Below are positions 30,315-39,285 of a DNA stretch of 64,000 nt, piece by piece. The notes beneath the pieces were generated by a model. It was not told the origin of the DNA. It did no database searches and saw only the letters and a list, made by a program, of their open reading frames with translations. Origin of the DNA: Yinghuangia seranimata (GTDB lineage Bacteria; Actinomycetota; Actinomycetes; Streptomycetales; Streptomycetaceae); contig NZ_JASAOI010000014.1 in the NCBI RefSeq assembly GCF_029953285.1, forward strand, positions 1-64,000. The letters are read 5' to 3'. Both the position numbers and the translations under genes were made by a program. How positions within the stretch are numbered: the stretch's first letter is position 1; every line of letters begins with the position of its first letter.

Positions 30315-30330
30315 AACCAAAGCTTTGGTT
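30315..30330. promoter_or_regulatory. 16-bp perfect palindrome AACCAAAG/CTTTGGTT
   Basis: The perfect palindrome sits between the divergent secreted-protein gene and priA. It is AT-richer than the surroundings, which favours an operator over a terminator; no regulator gene adjoins it. Confidence 0.45.
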
Positions 30331-30464
30331 GGAGATATCGCCTGATCGGATCAGTGCGATGGGGCTGATGAGGCGTATGAGACGCATGCGGGTGGACGCG
30401 GCGGTCGGCACACGTCGGCCCCGCGTACGCCGTCCCTGTCGTCCTGATCTGCGAGGATGCCGGA

Positions 30465-33137
30465 GTGGGTGAGCACGACACGGGGGAGACGCCGCACGGC
30501 GAGGCCGCGGGCGAAACTGCGGGCGAGGCCGGGCCCGAGGCCGCGGCGGAGACCGGGCCGGAGTCCGGCGAGCAGATGGAGATCGCCGTCAGCGCGGCCC
30601 GCAAGGCCGCGCGCAAAGCCGTGCGTACCGCTAAGCCCAAGCAGCCGCCCGCGCTGGCCGCCGAGCTGCCGGTCGCGCGCGTCGTCGTCGACAAGGGGCT
30701 GTCGCACCTCGACCAGTTCTTCGACTACGCCGTCCCCGAGACGATGTCCGAGGCCGCGCAGCCGGGCGTGCGGGTGCGCGTACGCTTCGGCGGCCACGCG
30801 GCGGGCGACCGGCGGCGCGGCGGCGGCCTCGTCGACGGGATCGTCGTCGAACGCCTCGCCGAAAGCGACTACTCAGGACCGCTCGCAAGGCTGGAACGCG
30901 TCCTGTCACCCGAACCCGTCCTGCCCGCCCGCATGCTCTCGCTCGCCCGCGCCGTCGCCGACCGCTACGCCGGCACGCTCGCCGACGTCCTGTCACTGGC
31001 TCTGCCGCCACGCCACCAACGCGCGGAGTCGGAGGCGTCGGGCGAGCCGCTGCCCACATCGGGCCGCCCGGACGACAACGGGTGGGCGCGCTACGAGGGC
31101 GGACCCGAACTGCTCGACGCCCTGGCCGGATTGCCGAGCGCGGTGGTCGAAAGCAGGACGGCCGAGCAGCCCTCCGCGGATGCGGTGGCTGCCGCCTCCG
31201 ACGCCGCGAGCAGCCCGACGGGTGGTCCCATCGCGGATGGTGCAAATGCCGCGACCGCCGAGGGCGACGCGCAATACGTCGTCGGTGACACGACCACGGG
31301 ATCCGTCGTCCAGCAGCCGCTAGCCGCGGGCGGGAACTCAGGCGCGGACGCCGAGCCCAAGTCCGTCGCGGTCAGGGACGGCGAGGGCGTGCCTGTCGAG
31401 ACTGATCCGGCCGGGCCGGCCTCGCGTGACGTCGCCATGCGGTCCGGAGCGCAGCCCGGTCCGCCACAGCGCGTCCCGCCACGTGTCGTGTGGACCGCGC
31501 TGCCCGGTCCGACCTGGCCCGACGAGCTCGCCCGACTGGTCGCTGCGACGCTCGCGTCCGGGCGCGGGGTGATTGCCGTCCTGCCCGACGGGAAGGCGGT
31601 CGGGCGCGTCGACGAGGCGTTGGAGCGGTTGCTGGGCCGTGGTCGGCACGTCGCGCTCACGGCGGAGACCGGGCCCGAGGAGCGGTACCGGCGCTGGCTG
31701 GCCGTGAGCCGGGGCGTGGTCAGGGCGGTCGTGGGTACCCGCGCCGCGATGTTCGCGCCGGTCGCGGACCTCGGGCTCGTGGTGATCTGGGACGACGGCG
31801 ACTCCGCGCACGCCGAGCCGCACGCGCCGCAGCCGCACGTCCGTGAGGTGCTGGTCATGCGGGCGCTGCGCGAGCACGCGGCGTTCGTCGTCGGCGGGCT
31901 CACGACGTCGGTGGACGCCGCCCAGCTGGTCAGGTCGGGGTGGGCGCGGCCGGTCGAGGCGGCGCGTACGGTCGTGCGCGAGGCGGCGCCGTTGATCCGT
32001 ACCGTCGGCGACTTCGACGTCGCCCGCGACGAGGCCGCCCGCACCGCCCGGCTCCCGTCGATGGCGTGGGACGTCGCGCGCAAGGCACTCGAACTCGGGC
32101 CGGTCCTGGTCCAGGTGCCGCGGCGCGGCTACGTGCCGCACGCGGCCTGCCGGCGGTGCCGCGAGCCCGCGCGCTGCGGTGCCTGCTCCGGGCCGCTCGA
32201 AGTGACCGGCGCCGACGGCGGGTTGGCCTGCACGTGGTGCGGGCGTCCGCAGGCGGGGTGGCGGTGCGAGCGGTGCGGCGGGGACCGGCTGCGCGCAAGC
32301 GTCGTGGGGGCGCGGCGTACGGCGGAGGAGCTGGGCCGGGCCTTTCCCCGCGTGCCCGTCCGTACCTCCGGACGCGACGGCGTGCTCGTCTCCGTCCCCG
32401 ACGTGCCCGCGCTCGTGGTGTCGACCCCGGGCGCCGAGCCGGTGGCCGAACGCGGCTACGCCGCGGCCCTGTTGCTCGACGGCTGGCTGCTGCTCAACCG
32501 GCCCGACCTGCGCGCCGGCGAGGAGGCGTTGCGGCGCTGGCTGAGCGCCGCGTCGCTGGTGAGGTCCGCCGCCGACGGGGGCTCGGTGGTGATCCTGGCC
32601 GAGCCGACGCTGCGCCCCGTCCAGGCGCTGGTGCGCTGGGACCCGCAGGGCTTCGCCCGCATCGAACTCGGCGAGCGCGCCGAACTGGGCTTCCCGCCGG
32701 TCTCCCGGATGGCCTCGATCACCGGTTCGCCGACGGCCGTGGCCGACATGATGGCGCTGCTGCGCCTCCCGGACGGCACCGACGTGCTCGGCCCGGTACC
32801 GGCACCGCCGCTGCCGCGCCCGGCGCAGCCCAGGCCGAAGGAGGGCCCGAAGCGCTCGAAGTCCGCCGCCGCCCGTGCGGCGATCGAGCGCAGCCCGCAG
32901 CCGCCACCCGACCTCGCCCTGTGGGCGGCGCCCACGACCGCCCCCGCCGCCGGCTCCCGCAGGCCGGCGACCCCCGCCGCCCCACCCGAGGACCGCCGCG
33001 AACGCGTCCTCCTCCGCGTCCCCCCGGGCCGAGGCGCCGACCTCGCCGCCGCCCTCAAAGCCGCCCAGGCCCTCCGCATGGCCCGGGGCCCCTCGGAATC
33101 GCTCTGGGTCCGGATGGACCCCCTCGACATCGGCTGA
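30465..33137 (+). CDS. priA: Primosomal protein N' (PriA), helicase-degenerate actinobacterial type
   Basis: 890 residues. PriA reloads the replication machinery at stalled forks. The N-terminal 3'-DNA-end binding domain starts at ELPVARVVVDKGLSHLDQFFDYAVPE. Zinc-binding cysteines are in CRRCREPARCGACSG and CTWCGRPQAGWRCERCGG. The helicase core lacks a Walker A GxGKT (AVLPDGKAVGRV instead), and the DExH box reads WDDGD, as in other actinobacterial PriA proteins regarded as helicase-inactive. About 108 low-complexity residues (roughly 228-336) are inserted before the helicase core; related proteins as I know them are near 700 residues. Start GTG 30465; ATG 30573 is an alternative. Confidence 0.93.
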   Translation: MGEHDTGETPHGEAAGETAGEAGPEAAAETGPESGEQMEIAVSAARKAARKAVRTAKPKQPPALAAELPVARVVVDKGLSHLDQFFDYAVPETMSEAAQPGVRVRVRFGGHAAGDRRRGGGLVDGIVVERLAESDYSGPLARLERVLSPEPVLPARMLSLARAVADRYAGTLADVLSLALPPRHQRAESEASGEPLPTSGRPDDNGWARYEGGPELLDALAGLPSAVVESRTAEQPSADAVAAASDAASSPTGGPIADGANAATAEGDAQYVVGDTTTGSVVQQPLAAGGNSGADAEPKSVAVRDGEGVPVETDPAGPASRDVAMRSGAQPGPPQRVPPRVVWTALPGPTWPDELARLVAATLASGRGVIAVLPDGKAVGRVDEALERLLGRGRHVALTAETGPEERYRRWLAVSRGVVRAVVGTRAAMFAPVADLGLVVIWDDGDSAHAEPHAPQPHVREVLVMRALREHAAFVVGGLTTSVDAAQLVRSGWARPVEAARTVVREAAPLIRTVGDFDVARDEAARTARLPSMAWDVARKALELGPVLVQVPRRGYVPHAACRRCREPARCGACSGPLEVTGADGGLACTWCGRPQAGWRCERCGGDRLRASVVGARRTAEELGRAFPRVPVRTSGRDGVLVSVPDVPALVVSTPGAEPVAERGYAAALLLDGWLLLNRPDLRAGEEALRRWLSAASLVRSAADGGSVVILAEPTLRPVQALVRWDPQGFARIELGERAELGFPPVSRMASITGSPTAVADMMALLRLPDGTDVLGPVPAPPLPRPAQPRPKEGPKRSKSAAARAAIERSPQPPPDLALWAAPTTAPAAGSRRPATPAAPPEDRRERVLLRVPPGRGADLAAALKAAQALRMARGPSESLWVRMDPLDIG

Positions 33138-33238
33138 GCGGTCGGGGGCGGGTGTCCCGTCGGTAGACTGGGGCGGTTGCGGGGGTGAACGGGCCTCGCG
33201 GCGAGTGTCGTCGTCGGCCGTCGAACGGGAGTTCATCT

Positions 33239-33784
33239 GTGGCAGTCCAGCCGATCCGCCTTTTCGGTGATCCGGTGTTGCGTACCGCGGCGGATCCGGT
33301 GACCACGTTCGACAAGGAGCTGCGGGTCCTGGTCAAGGACCTCACCGACACGATGATGGAGGCCCCCGGCGCCGGGCTCGCGGCGCCGCAGATCGGGGTG
33401 TCGCTGCGGGTGTTCACGTACTGCGTGGACGGCGAGGTCGGGCACCTGATCAACCCGAACCTGGACCTGTCGGACGACGAGCAGGACGGCCCCGAGGGGT
33501 GCCTGTCGCTGCCCGGCCTCGCGTTCGACACCAAGCGCGCGTTCGGGGTCGTGGCCAAGGGGTTCAACATGTTCGGCGACCCCGTCACGATCGAGGGAAC
33601 CGAGCTGCTGTCCCGCTGTATCCAGCACGAGACCGACCACCTGGACGGCATCCTGTTCATCGACCGGCTCGACCGCGAGCAGCGCAAGACGGCGCTCAAG
33701 GCGATCCGTGACGCGGAGTGGTCCGGGCAGGCGCCGCCGACGGTGAAGGTGTCGCCGCACGGCACGTTCGGAAAGGCGCTGTGA
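33239..33784 (+). CDS. def: Peptide deformylase
   Basis: A 181-residue metalloenzyme removing the formyl group from nascent proteins. The three family motifs are intact: [17 protein letters not shown] and HETDHLDG (zinc/iron histidines and catalytic glutamate variant region). The start is GTG 33239 behind GGGAG; the frame extends 18 codons upstream without homology. It lies 4 nt before fmt, pairing removal and addition of the formyl group in one operon. Confidence 0.96.
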   Translation: MAVQPIRLFGDPVLRTAADPVTTFDKELRVLVKDLTDTMMEAPGAGLAAPQIGVSLRVFTYCVDGEVGHLINPNLDLSDDEQDGPEGCLSLPGLAFDTKRAFGVVAKGFNMFGDPVTIEGTELLSRCIQHETDHLDGILFIDRLDREQRKTALKAIRDAEWSGQAPPTVKVSPHGTFGKAL

Positions 33785-33788
33785 GCCG

Positions 33789-34766
33789 ATGCGTTTGGTT
33801 TTCGCGGGGACGCCCGAGGTCGCGGTCCCGTCTCTCGAGGCGCTGATCGCGTCGCGGCACGAGGTGGTCGCGGTGGTGACGCGGCCGGACGCGCCGTCGG
33901 GCCGCGGGCGCAAGCTGCACGCGTCGCCGGTGGCGGAGTGCGCGTTGGACCACGGCATCGAGGTGCTGCGCCCGGCGCGGCCCCGGGAGCCGGAGTTCCT
34001 GGCCCGGCTCGCCGAGATCGGCCCCGACTGCTGCCCGGTCGTCGCGTACGGCGCGCTGCTGCCGAAGGCCGCGCTGGACGTCCCGGCGCGTGGCTGGGTG
34101 AACCTGCACTTCTCGCTGCTGCCGGCGTGGCGCGGTGCCGCCCCCGTGCAGCACGCGGTCATTTCGGGTGACGACGTGACCGGTGCGTGCACGTTCCTGA
34201 TCGAGGAGGGCCTGGATTCGGGCCCGGTGTACGGCGTCATGACGGACGACGTGCGGCCGACCGACACCAGCGGCGACCTGCTCGAGCGCCTGGCGAAGTC
34301 CGGTGCGCGGCTGCTGGTCGCGACGATGGACGGCGTCGAGGACGGCTCGCTGGTCGCCGTCCCGCAGCCGGCCGACGGGGTCTCGCTCGCGCCGAAGATC
34401 ACCGTGGCGGACGCCCGCGTCGACTGGAAGGCCCCCGCGCTGCGCGTGGACCGCCTCGTGCGCGGGTGCACGCCCGCGCCCGGCGCGTGGACGACGTTCC
34501 GCGGCGAGCGGGTCAAGCTCGCCCCGGTGCGGCTGCGCGCCGGCGACAACGAGCTGACGCCCGGCGCGATCGTCGTGGAGAAGAAGGCCGTGCGGGTCGG
34601 CACCGGCAGCCATGCCGTCGAGCTGACCGAGGTGCAGCCGCAGGGCAAGCGCATGATGGCCGCCGTCGACTGGGCGCGCGGCGTTCGGCCCGAGGCGGGC
34701 GAGCTGTTCGACGCGCCCGTGGACGCGGCCGTGAATGAGGGTTCGACGGAAGGCGCGGCACAGTGA
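33789..34766 (+). CDS. fmt: Methionyl-tRNA formyltransferase
   Basis: A 325-residue enzyme formylating initiator Met-tRNA with 10-formyl-THF. The N-terminal domain starts [14 protein letters not shown]; the folate site region reads [22 protein letters not shown], with the catalytic Asp in the ITFL-like stretch [12 protein letters not shown]. The C-terminal tRNA-binding domain begins near residue 205. The start at 33789 follows def by 4 nt and the end overlaps rsmB by 4 nt. Confidence 0.97.
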   Translation: MRLVFAGTPEVAVPSLEALIASRHEVVAVVTRPDAPSGRGRKLHASPVAECALDHGIEVLRPARPREPEFLARLAEIGPDCCPVVAYGALLPKAALDVPARGWVNLHFSLLPAWRGAAPVQHAVISGDDVTGACTFLIEEGLDSGPVYGVMTDDVRPTDTSGDLLERLAKSGARLLVATMDGVEDGSLVAVPQPADGVSLAPKITVADARVDWKAPALRVDRLVRGCTPAPGAWTTFRGERVKLAPVRLRAGDNELTPGAIVVEKKAVRVGTGSHAVELTEVQPQGKRMMAAVDWARGVRPEAGELFDAPVDAAVNEGSTEGAAQ

Positions 34767-36202
34767 CACGTCCGGTGACTCCGGGGCGCACGCCCCAGTC
34801 GTCCGGGAACGGCGGCGGCGGACGCGGCAAGGCCGCCCGCACGTACCGCCGGCCGAAGCCCGACGCGGCGCGCCGTGCGGCGTTCGACGTGCTGCGGCTG
34901 GTCGACGAGCGGGACGCGTACGCGAACCTCGTGCTGCCCGGCCTGCTGCGCGACCGGCGCATGACCGGGCGGGACGCCGCGCTCGCGACCGAGCTCGTGC
35001 ACGGGACGCTGCGGCGCCAGGGCACGTACGACGCGATCCTCGACCGGTGCGTCGACCGGCCGATCGGCGAGGTCGACCCGCCGGTGCTCGACGTGCTGTG
35101 CCTCGGCGCGCACCAGCTGCTGTCGACGCGCATCCCGACGCACGCGGCGGTGTCCGCGACGGTCGAGCTGGCACGCGGCGTGCTCGGCGACGGACGGGCC
35201 AAGTTCGTCAACGCCGTGCTGCGGAAGGTCGCCGCGCGCGACCTCGAGGCGTGGATCACCGAGGTCGCGCCGCCGTTCGAGGACGACCCCGAGGGGCACC
35301 TGTCCATCGTGCACTCGCACCCGCGCTGGGTCGTCGAGGCGCTGTGGGACGCGCTCGGCGGCAAGCGCGACGGCATCGAGGCGATGCTGGCCGCCGACAA
35401 CGAGCCGCCCGCGGTGACGCTGGTCGCCCGGCCCGGACGGTCGACGCTGGACGAGCTGTACGAGGCCGGCGCGGTGCCGGGCCGCTGGTCGCCGCTGGCC
35501 GCGGTCCTGCCGGAAGGCGACCCGGGGGCCATCGCGGCGGTCCGGGACGGCCGCGCGGGCGTGCAGGACGAGGGCAGCCAGCTCGTCGCCCAGGCACTGG
35601 CCAACGTGCCCGTGGCCGCGGACGAGACCCGCTGGCTCGACCTGTGCGCGGGCCCCGGCGGCAAGGCGGGCCTCCTGGCGGCGATCGCCACGCAGCGCGA
35701 CGTCGCACTGCTCGCCGTCGAGCGCCGCCACCACCGCGCGAGGCTCGTACGCAACGCGATCGGCTGGAACACCCGGCACCAGGTCGTGACCGCGGACGGC
35801 ACGAAGCCGGCCTGGGAGCCGGAGACCTTCGACCGCGTCATCGCCGACGTGCCCTGCAGCGGCCTCGGCGCGCTCCGCCGACGCCCCGAATCCCGCTGGC
35901 GCCGCCGCCCCGAGGACATCGCCGAACTGGGCCCCCTGCAGCGCCAGTTGCTGACCTCCGCCCTCGGCGCCGTCCGCCCCGGCGGAGTCGTCGCCTACGT
36001 GACGTGCTCCCCCCACCGAGCCGAAACCCGCGCCGTAGTCGACGACGTCCTGGCCACGAAGGCAGGCGAAGCCTTCGACCTGATCGACGCCCGCGAGTAC
36101 CTCCCGGGCGTAACCGACCTCGGCGACGGCCCCGACCTCCAACTCTGGCCCCACCTCCACGGCACCGACGCGATGTACCTGGCCCTCCTCCGCCGCCGCT
36201 AA
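34763..36202 (+). CDS. rsmB: 16S rRNA m5C967 methyltransferase (RsmB/Sun)
   Basis: 479 residues. It methylates a cytosine in 16S rRNA using SAM. The N-terminal NusB-like RNA-binding domain is at about residues 35-165 ([23 protein letters not shown]). The Rossmann methyltransferase follows, with the SAM loop [16 protein letters not shown], the first catalytic cysteine in [16 protein letters not shown] and the second in [11 protein letters not shown] disordered Gly-rich tail precedes the first domain. The GTG start overlaps fmt. Confidence 0.95.
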   Translation: MTRPVTPGRTPQSSGNGGGGRGKAARTYRRPKPDAARRAAFDVLRLVDERDAYANLVLPGLLRDRRMTGRDAALATELVHGTLRRQGTYDAILDRCVDRPIGEVDPPVLDVLCLGAHQLLSTRIPTHAAVSATVELARGVLGDGRAKFVNAVLRKVAARDLEAWITEVAPPFEDDPEGHLSIVHSHPRWVVEALWDALGGKRDGIEAMLAADNEPPAVTLVARPGRSTLDELYEAGAVPGRWSPLAAVLPEGDPGAIAAVRDGRAGVQDEGSQLVAQALANVPVAADETRWLDLCAGPGGKAGLLAAIATQRDVALLAVERRHHRARLVRNAIGWNTRHQVVTADGTKPAWEPETFDRVIADVPCSGLGALRRRPESRWRRRPEDIAELGPLQRQLLTSALGAVRPGGVVAYVTCSPHRAETRAVVDDVLATKAGEAFDLIDAREYLPGVTDLGDGPDLQLWPHLHGTDAMYLALLRRR

Positions 36203-36545
36203 CGCCCTCCGGCCCGAACCGAGACGGGCGGCCCGACCGACGGTCCGGCCCGCCCCGACGACCGCGGCGTCCGGGGCGCGGACGGGCGTGAGTGGACGAC
36301 GGACCTGACCGACGCTGCGGTGCCTGCGGCGTGGACAGGTCCGATGGACGACGGGCCTGACCACCGGTGCCGGGAGCGGCGCGGTACGCCCAGCCTGATT
36401 GCCGGTGGCGCCCGCGCTGACGGTGCAGGGCGGGGGACATCGTGGTGGTGTCACGCGGCGTCACGCGTGGCTGGTCCGCGGCGCCGCGCGCGCAGGGGAG
36501 TGTGGTGGCCGGTCGCGGCTGGGCTGGTGCCGACTGCGGCGTGCG
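36203..36545. other. Intergenic region after rsmB
   Basis: About 340 bp between convergent genes. A weak inverted repeat GGACCTG/CAGGTCC (36301-36342) is the only structure noted. No gene is supported. Confidence 0.45.
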
Positions 36546-37136
36546 TCAGTCTGTCGGCGTCGTCGTGCCCTGGGGCGCCCAGCGTGGGGCCCTGTCGTCC
36601 GGGTCGTCGGGGCTCGCGAAGTGGAACGGCACGTTCAGCCCCGCGGCGAGCTGCCGGCCTGCGCGTTCGGCGGCGGCCGCTGAGGGGTGGCGGCGGTTCC
36701 AGGTGGTCTTGTCGTCGCCGAGGTGGCGCTCGCCCGCGGACCGGTAGATGGTGGCCAGGTGGTGGTCCGCGGCCGGGTCGGCGGTGACGGCGAGGAGGAT
36801 CACGAACCAGTCGTGGACGGTGTCGCCGTCCCAGATGGCCTCGATGGCGACGATGGTGCCCGCGGCACCGTCCGCGCGCAGGCGCAGCGACTCCGCGTCC
36901 AAGGGGGAGTCCGGCGTGCGGGCGATCCGGTCGCCGTAGTGCGCGTAGCGGTCGCCGACGATCAGTTGTGCGGTGCCGACGCCGATGCCGCGCGCAACGA
37001 AGCCGACGTCGACGATGACGTTTATGGCGGACAGCAGGTCGTCCTGCAGCACATAGCCGTCGACCTGGTCGCGGATCCCGGCCGGGAGGCTCTCCCACCA
37101 CTCGGTCCTGCCCGCCTGGTTCATCCTCACGTCCAC
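36546..37136 (-). CDS. Hypothetical cytoplasmic protein
   Basis: 196 residues, no family recognised. It has no signal or membrane segment; composition is balanced and mixed alpha/beta (RTEWWESLPAGIRDQVDGYVLQD, then INVIVDVGFVARGIGVG). Two tryptophans lie near the N-terminus, and a Pro/Thr-rich tail follows residue 165. The GTG at 37136 is preceded by AGGGGGG; ATG 37124 is an alternative four codons in. It converges with rsmB and is divergent from the rhomboid-like gene. The codon bias is that of a real gene. Confidence 0.65.
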   Translation of the reverse strand: MDVRMNQAGRTEWWESLPAGIRDQVDGYVLQDDLLSAINVIVDVGFVARGIGVGTAQLIVGDRYAHYGDRIARTPDSPLDAESLRLRADGAAGTIVAIEAIWDGDTVHDWFVILLAVTADPAADHHLATIYRSAGERHLGDDKTTWNRRHPSAAAAERAGRQLAAGLNVPFHFASPDDPDDRAPRWAPQGTTTPTD

Positions 37137-37413
37137 GCCCCCCTGTGCCGTGCCGACGCCTTGGCGAGGGCGGGCGTCACTCTAGCCGGTGGCACGTCGG
37201 CTGCCGCGGGTCACGCCTTTGGGTGGTGTTTGGCTGTCGCGGTTCGTCAGTGGGTAGGGGGGTCTTCAGGCTCGGCGGCCCGGGTGTCGCCCGATCAAGT
37301 GATCGTGCTGACAGCTGGTTGGTATGACGGGAGATTGGCTGAAAACGGGGCATATCGCCGTAAGAGGTTCCGTTCCCGGAGCCCCGGACGCCGATCCTTC
37401 TGGAGTCCTTGTC

Positions 37414-38193
37414 ATGCCCGTCGCATCCGTTCGGCCCCGGGTTCACCCGGTGCTGCTGGTGCGTGGGGGGTCCCCGTGGCGGATGGGGTCGGCTCTCGTC
37501 GACGAGTGGCGTCGGTTGACGGCCGGGCCAGTCGCGCAGTTGCGGGACCGGGGGCCGAAGGCCATTCCCTTGGCGCTCGTGTCGACGGCGCTCGTGGCGT
37601 TCTTCCACATCGTCCAGCAGTTCTCGTGGGGCGGGGACGTCACGCGGTGGCTCGGCGGGGTGCGGGCGGAGCTGCCGATCTGGCTGGCGGTGGCGCGGAC
37701 GCCGGTGTCGCTGTTCGTGCCCGCGGTGGACCTGCCGGTGTGGGGCGCGCTCGCCCAGGTGCTGGTCGTGTTCGGGCTGGCGGAGCTCACGCTGGGCCGG
37801 ACCAGGACCGTCCTGATCGCCTACATCGCCACGGTCAGCGGCACGATGGCGGCCCGTCTGATGATCGCGCTCGGCCCGGACCGGATCCTGGGGATCGACT
37901 CGAAGCTCGGGCACGCCCTGGACACCGGTCCGTCCGCGGCCGTCGTCGGGCTCGTCGTGGCCATAGCGTGGGCGGACCGCGCCATGGTGCTGATGGCGAC
38001 GGTCTGGGGCCTGATGATCGCCGAGGTCGCGTGGAAGCCCAACCTGGCCGGACGCGAGCACCTCGTCGGGATGGCGGCCGTGCTGGCGTACGCCGTCGGG
38101 GCCGAGGCGTGGCGGCGCGGCCGGGAGGTGCGCGAGGTCGTCGAGTGGACGAGCACGCGGGGCCTGCGCGAGCGCGCCGCCGCGCGCCACTGA
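37414..38193 (+). CDS. Rhomboid-like integral membrane protein
   Basis: A 259-residue protein with about six membrane helices. The pattern resembles rhomboid-fold proteins: after GLAELTLGRTRTVLIAY comes a helix beginning TGPSAAVVGL (compare the rhomboid GxSx4G serine motif), and a later helix carries REHLVGMAAVLAYAVG, where a histidine could complete a Ser-His dyad. I infer rhomboid-type fold; proteolysis is uncertain. Start ATG 37414 has TGGAG 8 nt upstream, better than the more distal ATG 37324. It converges on the PixA-like operon. Confidence 0.65.
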   Translation: MPVASVRPRVHPVLLVRGGSPWRMGSALVDEWRRLTAGPVAQLRDRGPKAIPLALVSTALVAFFHIVQQFSWGGDVTRWLGGVRAELPIWLAVARTPVSLFVPAVDLPVWGALAQVLVVFGLAELTLGRTRTVLIAYIATVSGTMAARLMIALGPDRILGIDSKLGHALDTGPSAAVVGLVVAIAWADRAMVLMATVWGLMIAEVAWKPNLAGREHLVGMAAVLAYAVGAEAWRRGREVREVVEWTSTRGLRERAAARH

Positions 38194-38240
38194 GCCCCGC
38201 GTGCCCGCACCCACGTGGCCGGGCCGGTCGAAGGACCCGC

Positions 38241-38261
38241 CCGGCCGTGCGGACCGGCCGG
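38241..38261. terminator. Possible hairpin between rhomboid-like gene and PixA-like operon
   Basis: CCGGCC and GGCCGG form a 6-bp stem with a 9-nt loop in the 75-bp gap between the two convergent stops. Confidence 0.35.
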
Positions 38262-38268
38262 CGTACCG

Positions 38269-38823
38269 TCAGACCTCGAGCACCCGGATGGACGGGTGCT
38301 GCTCGGTGTTGAGGTACAGCCTCTCCTTCTTGCCTTCCTGCTCCAGCTCGAGGATGAGCCGGTACCGGTACACGCCGGGCTTGGCGGTGCTGAGCACTGT
38401 TCCCGCCCAGTAGTAGTAGACCGGGGTGTACTGCGACCGCATGCGGTCCGGGGCGCCGTAGATCTTCAGCTCGGTGAAGATCTTCCGCTCCGCGACGTCC
38501 TCCTCGTCCCCGATCTCGGTGTCGAGGAAGACGATGCTGTTGATCTTCGGCATGGGCGGCCACGTGCCGTCGAGCCGCTTCTCCATGTCGAGGGGCCGCA
38601 CGATCCAGTTGAGGACCTGGCCCTGCTTGCAGACCGTCTCCAGGTGGTGGGTGCCCTGGCCGACGCCGCCGATGCTGTTGTCCATCATGTACATGGCGTC
38701 CGCCAGCTGCCCGGTCTCGGCGGCCCGCTCCATGTTCACGAGCGTGACGATGTTGAGCTGCACCGAGTTGAGCTGGCCGGGGTTCTGCTTCTCCTCCACG
38801 CTGCCGCGCGTAGTGGTGGTCAC
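38269..38823 (-). CDS. AidA/PixA-like inclusion-body family protein, paralogue 4
   Basis: 184 residues, last gene of the six-gene operon. After about 20 polar residues it shows the shared layout: a hydrophobic first strand (VQLNIVTLVNMERA), a D-N followed by GVGQGTHHLETV (residues 48-64), GQVLNWIV (68-75), a later strand (INSIVFLDTE) and YYYWAGTVLS (137-146) before a final strand pair. The family (PixA of Xenorhabdus, AidA of Ralstonia and relatives) forms beta-rich, sometimes inclusion-forming proteins of poorly known role. The GTG start has an ideal AAGGAGG. It lies 30 nt after paralogue 3. No signal peptide, so cytoplasmic. Confidence 0.75.
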   Translation of the reverse strand: MTTTTRGSVEEKQNPGQLNSVQLNIVTLVNMERAAETGQLADAMYMMDNSIGGVGQGTHHLETVCKQGQVLNWIVRPLDMEKRLDGTWPPMPKINSIVFLDTEIGDEEDVAERKIFTELKIYGAPDRMRSQYTPVYYYWAGTVLSTAKPGVYRYRLILELEQEGKKERLYLNTEQHPSIRVLEV

Positions 38824-38853
38824 CGTGCCTCCTTCTGCGTCCGGGTGCCGCGG

Positions 38854-39285
38854 CTAGCCGACGAGCATCGGCGGTGTCGTGGTGGTGATGGGCTCGACGC
38901 GCGTGCCCACCTGGAACCTGATCAGGTACGGGATCGGCTGCGCCGTGTCCTTCTTGACGGTGCCGATCCAGTACGCGACGTCGGTGCCGGGGTAGACCTT
39001 GCGCACCGGCTCGCAGATGTCGCGGTCGATCTCGATGCCCTCGATCGCGACGAACGCCTCGCACTCCAACGCGAGGACGCCCCACAGGAGTTGGTCGCCG
39101 CGGGAGACCTTGGTGCGCAGCGCCTCGGTGCCGAAGCCCGCCGAGCCGCCGGCCTTGTTGGTGTCGTAGAAGTACAGGTTGCCCTGCATGCTGTCGGACG
39201 CCAGCGCGCCCACGCAGTCCACCACCGCGGTGATGGAGATCGGCCGCTTGGGGGCGGTCGGCTGCACCCTGGGTTTGGCGGTCAT
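38854..39285 (-). CDS. AidA/PixA-like inclusion-body family protein, paralogue 3
   Basis: 143 residues, close to the minimal family size. Landmarks: first strand PISITAVVDCVGAL (15-28), LYFYDTNKAGGSAGFGTEAL (37-56), GDQLLWGVLAL (63-73) and AYWIGTVKKD (104-113). Three cysteines occur, which most paralogues here lack. The ATG overlaps the TGA of the preceding paralogue by one base (TGATG), so translation is coupled. GGGGAGAG lies just upstream. A Thr/Pro tail ends the protein. Function unknown; a structural or binding role in an assembly with its paralogues is an inference. Confidence 0.75.
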   Translation of the reverse strand: MTAKPRVQPTAPKRPISITAVVDCVGALASDSMQGNLYFYDTNKAGGSAGFGTEALRTKVSRGDQLLWGVLALECEAFVAIEGIEIDRDICEPVRKVYPGTDVAYWIGTVKKDTAQPIPYLIRFQVGTRVEPITTTTPPMLVG

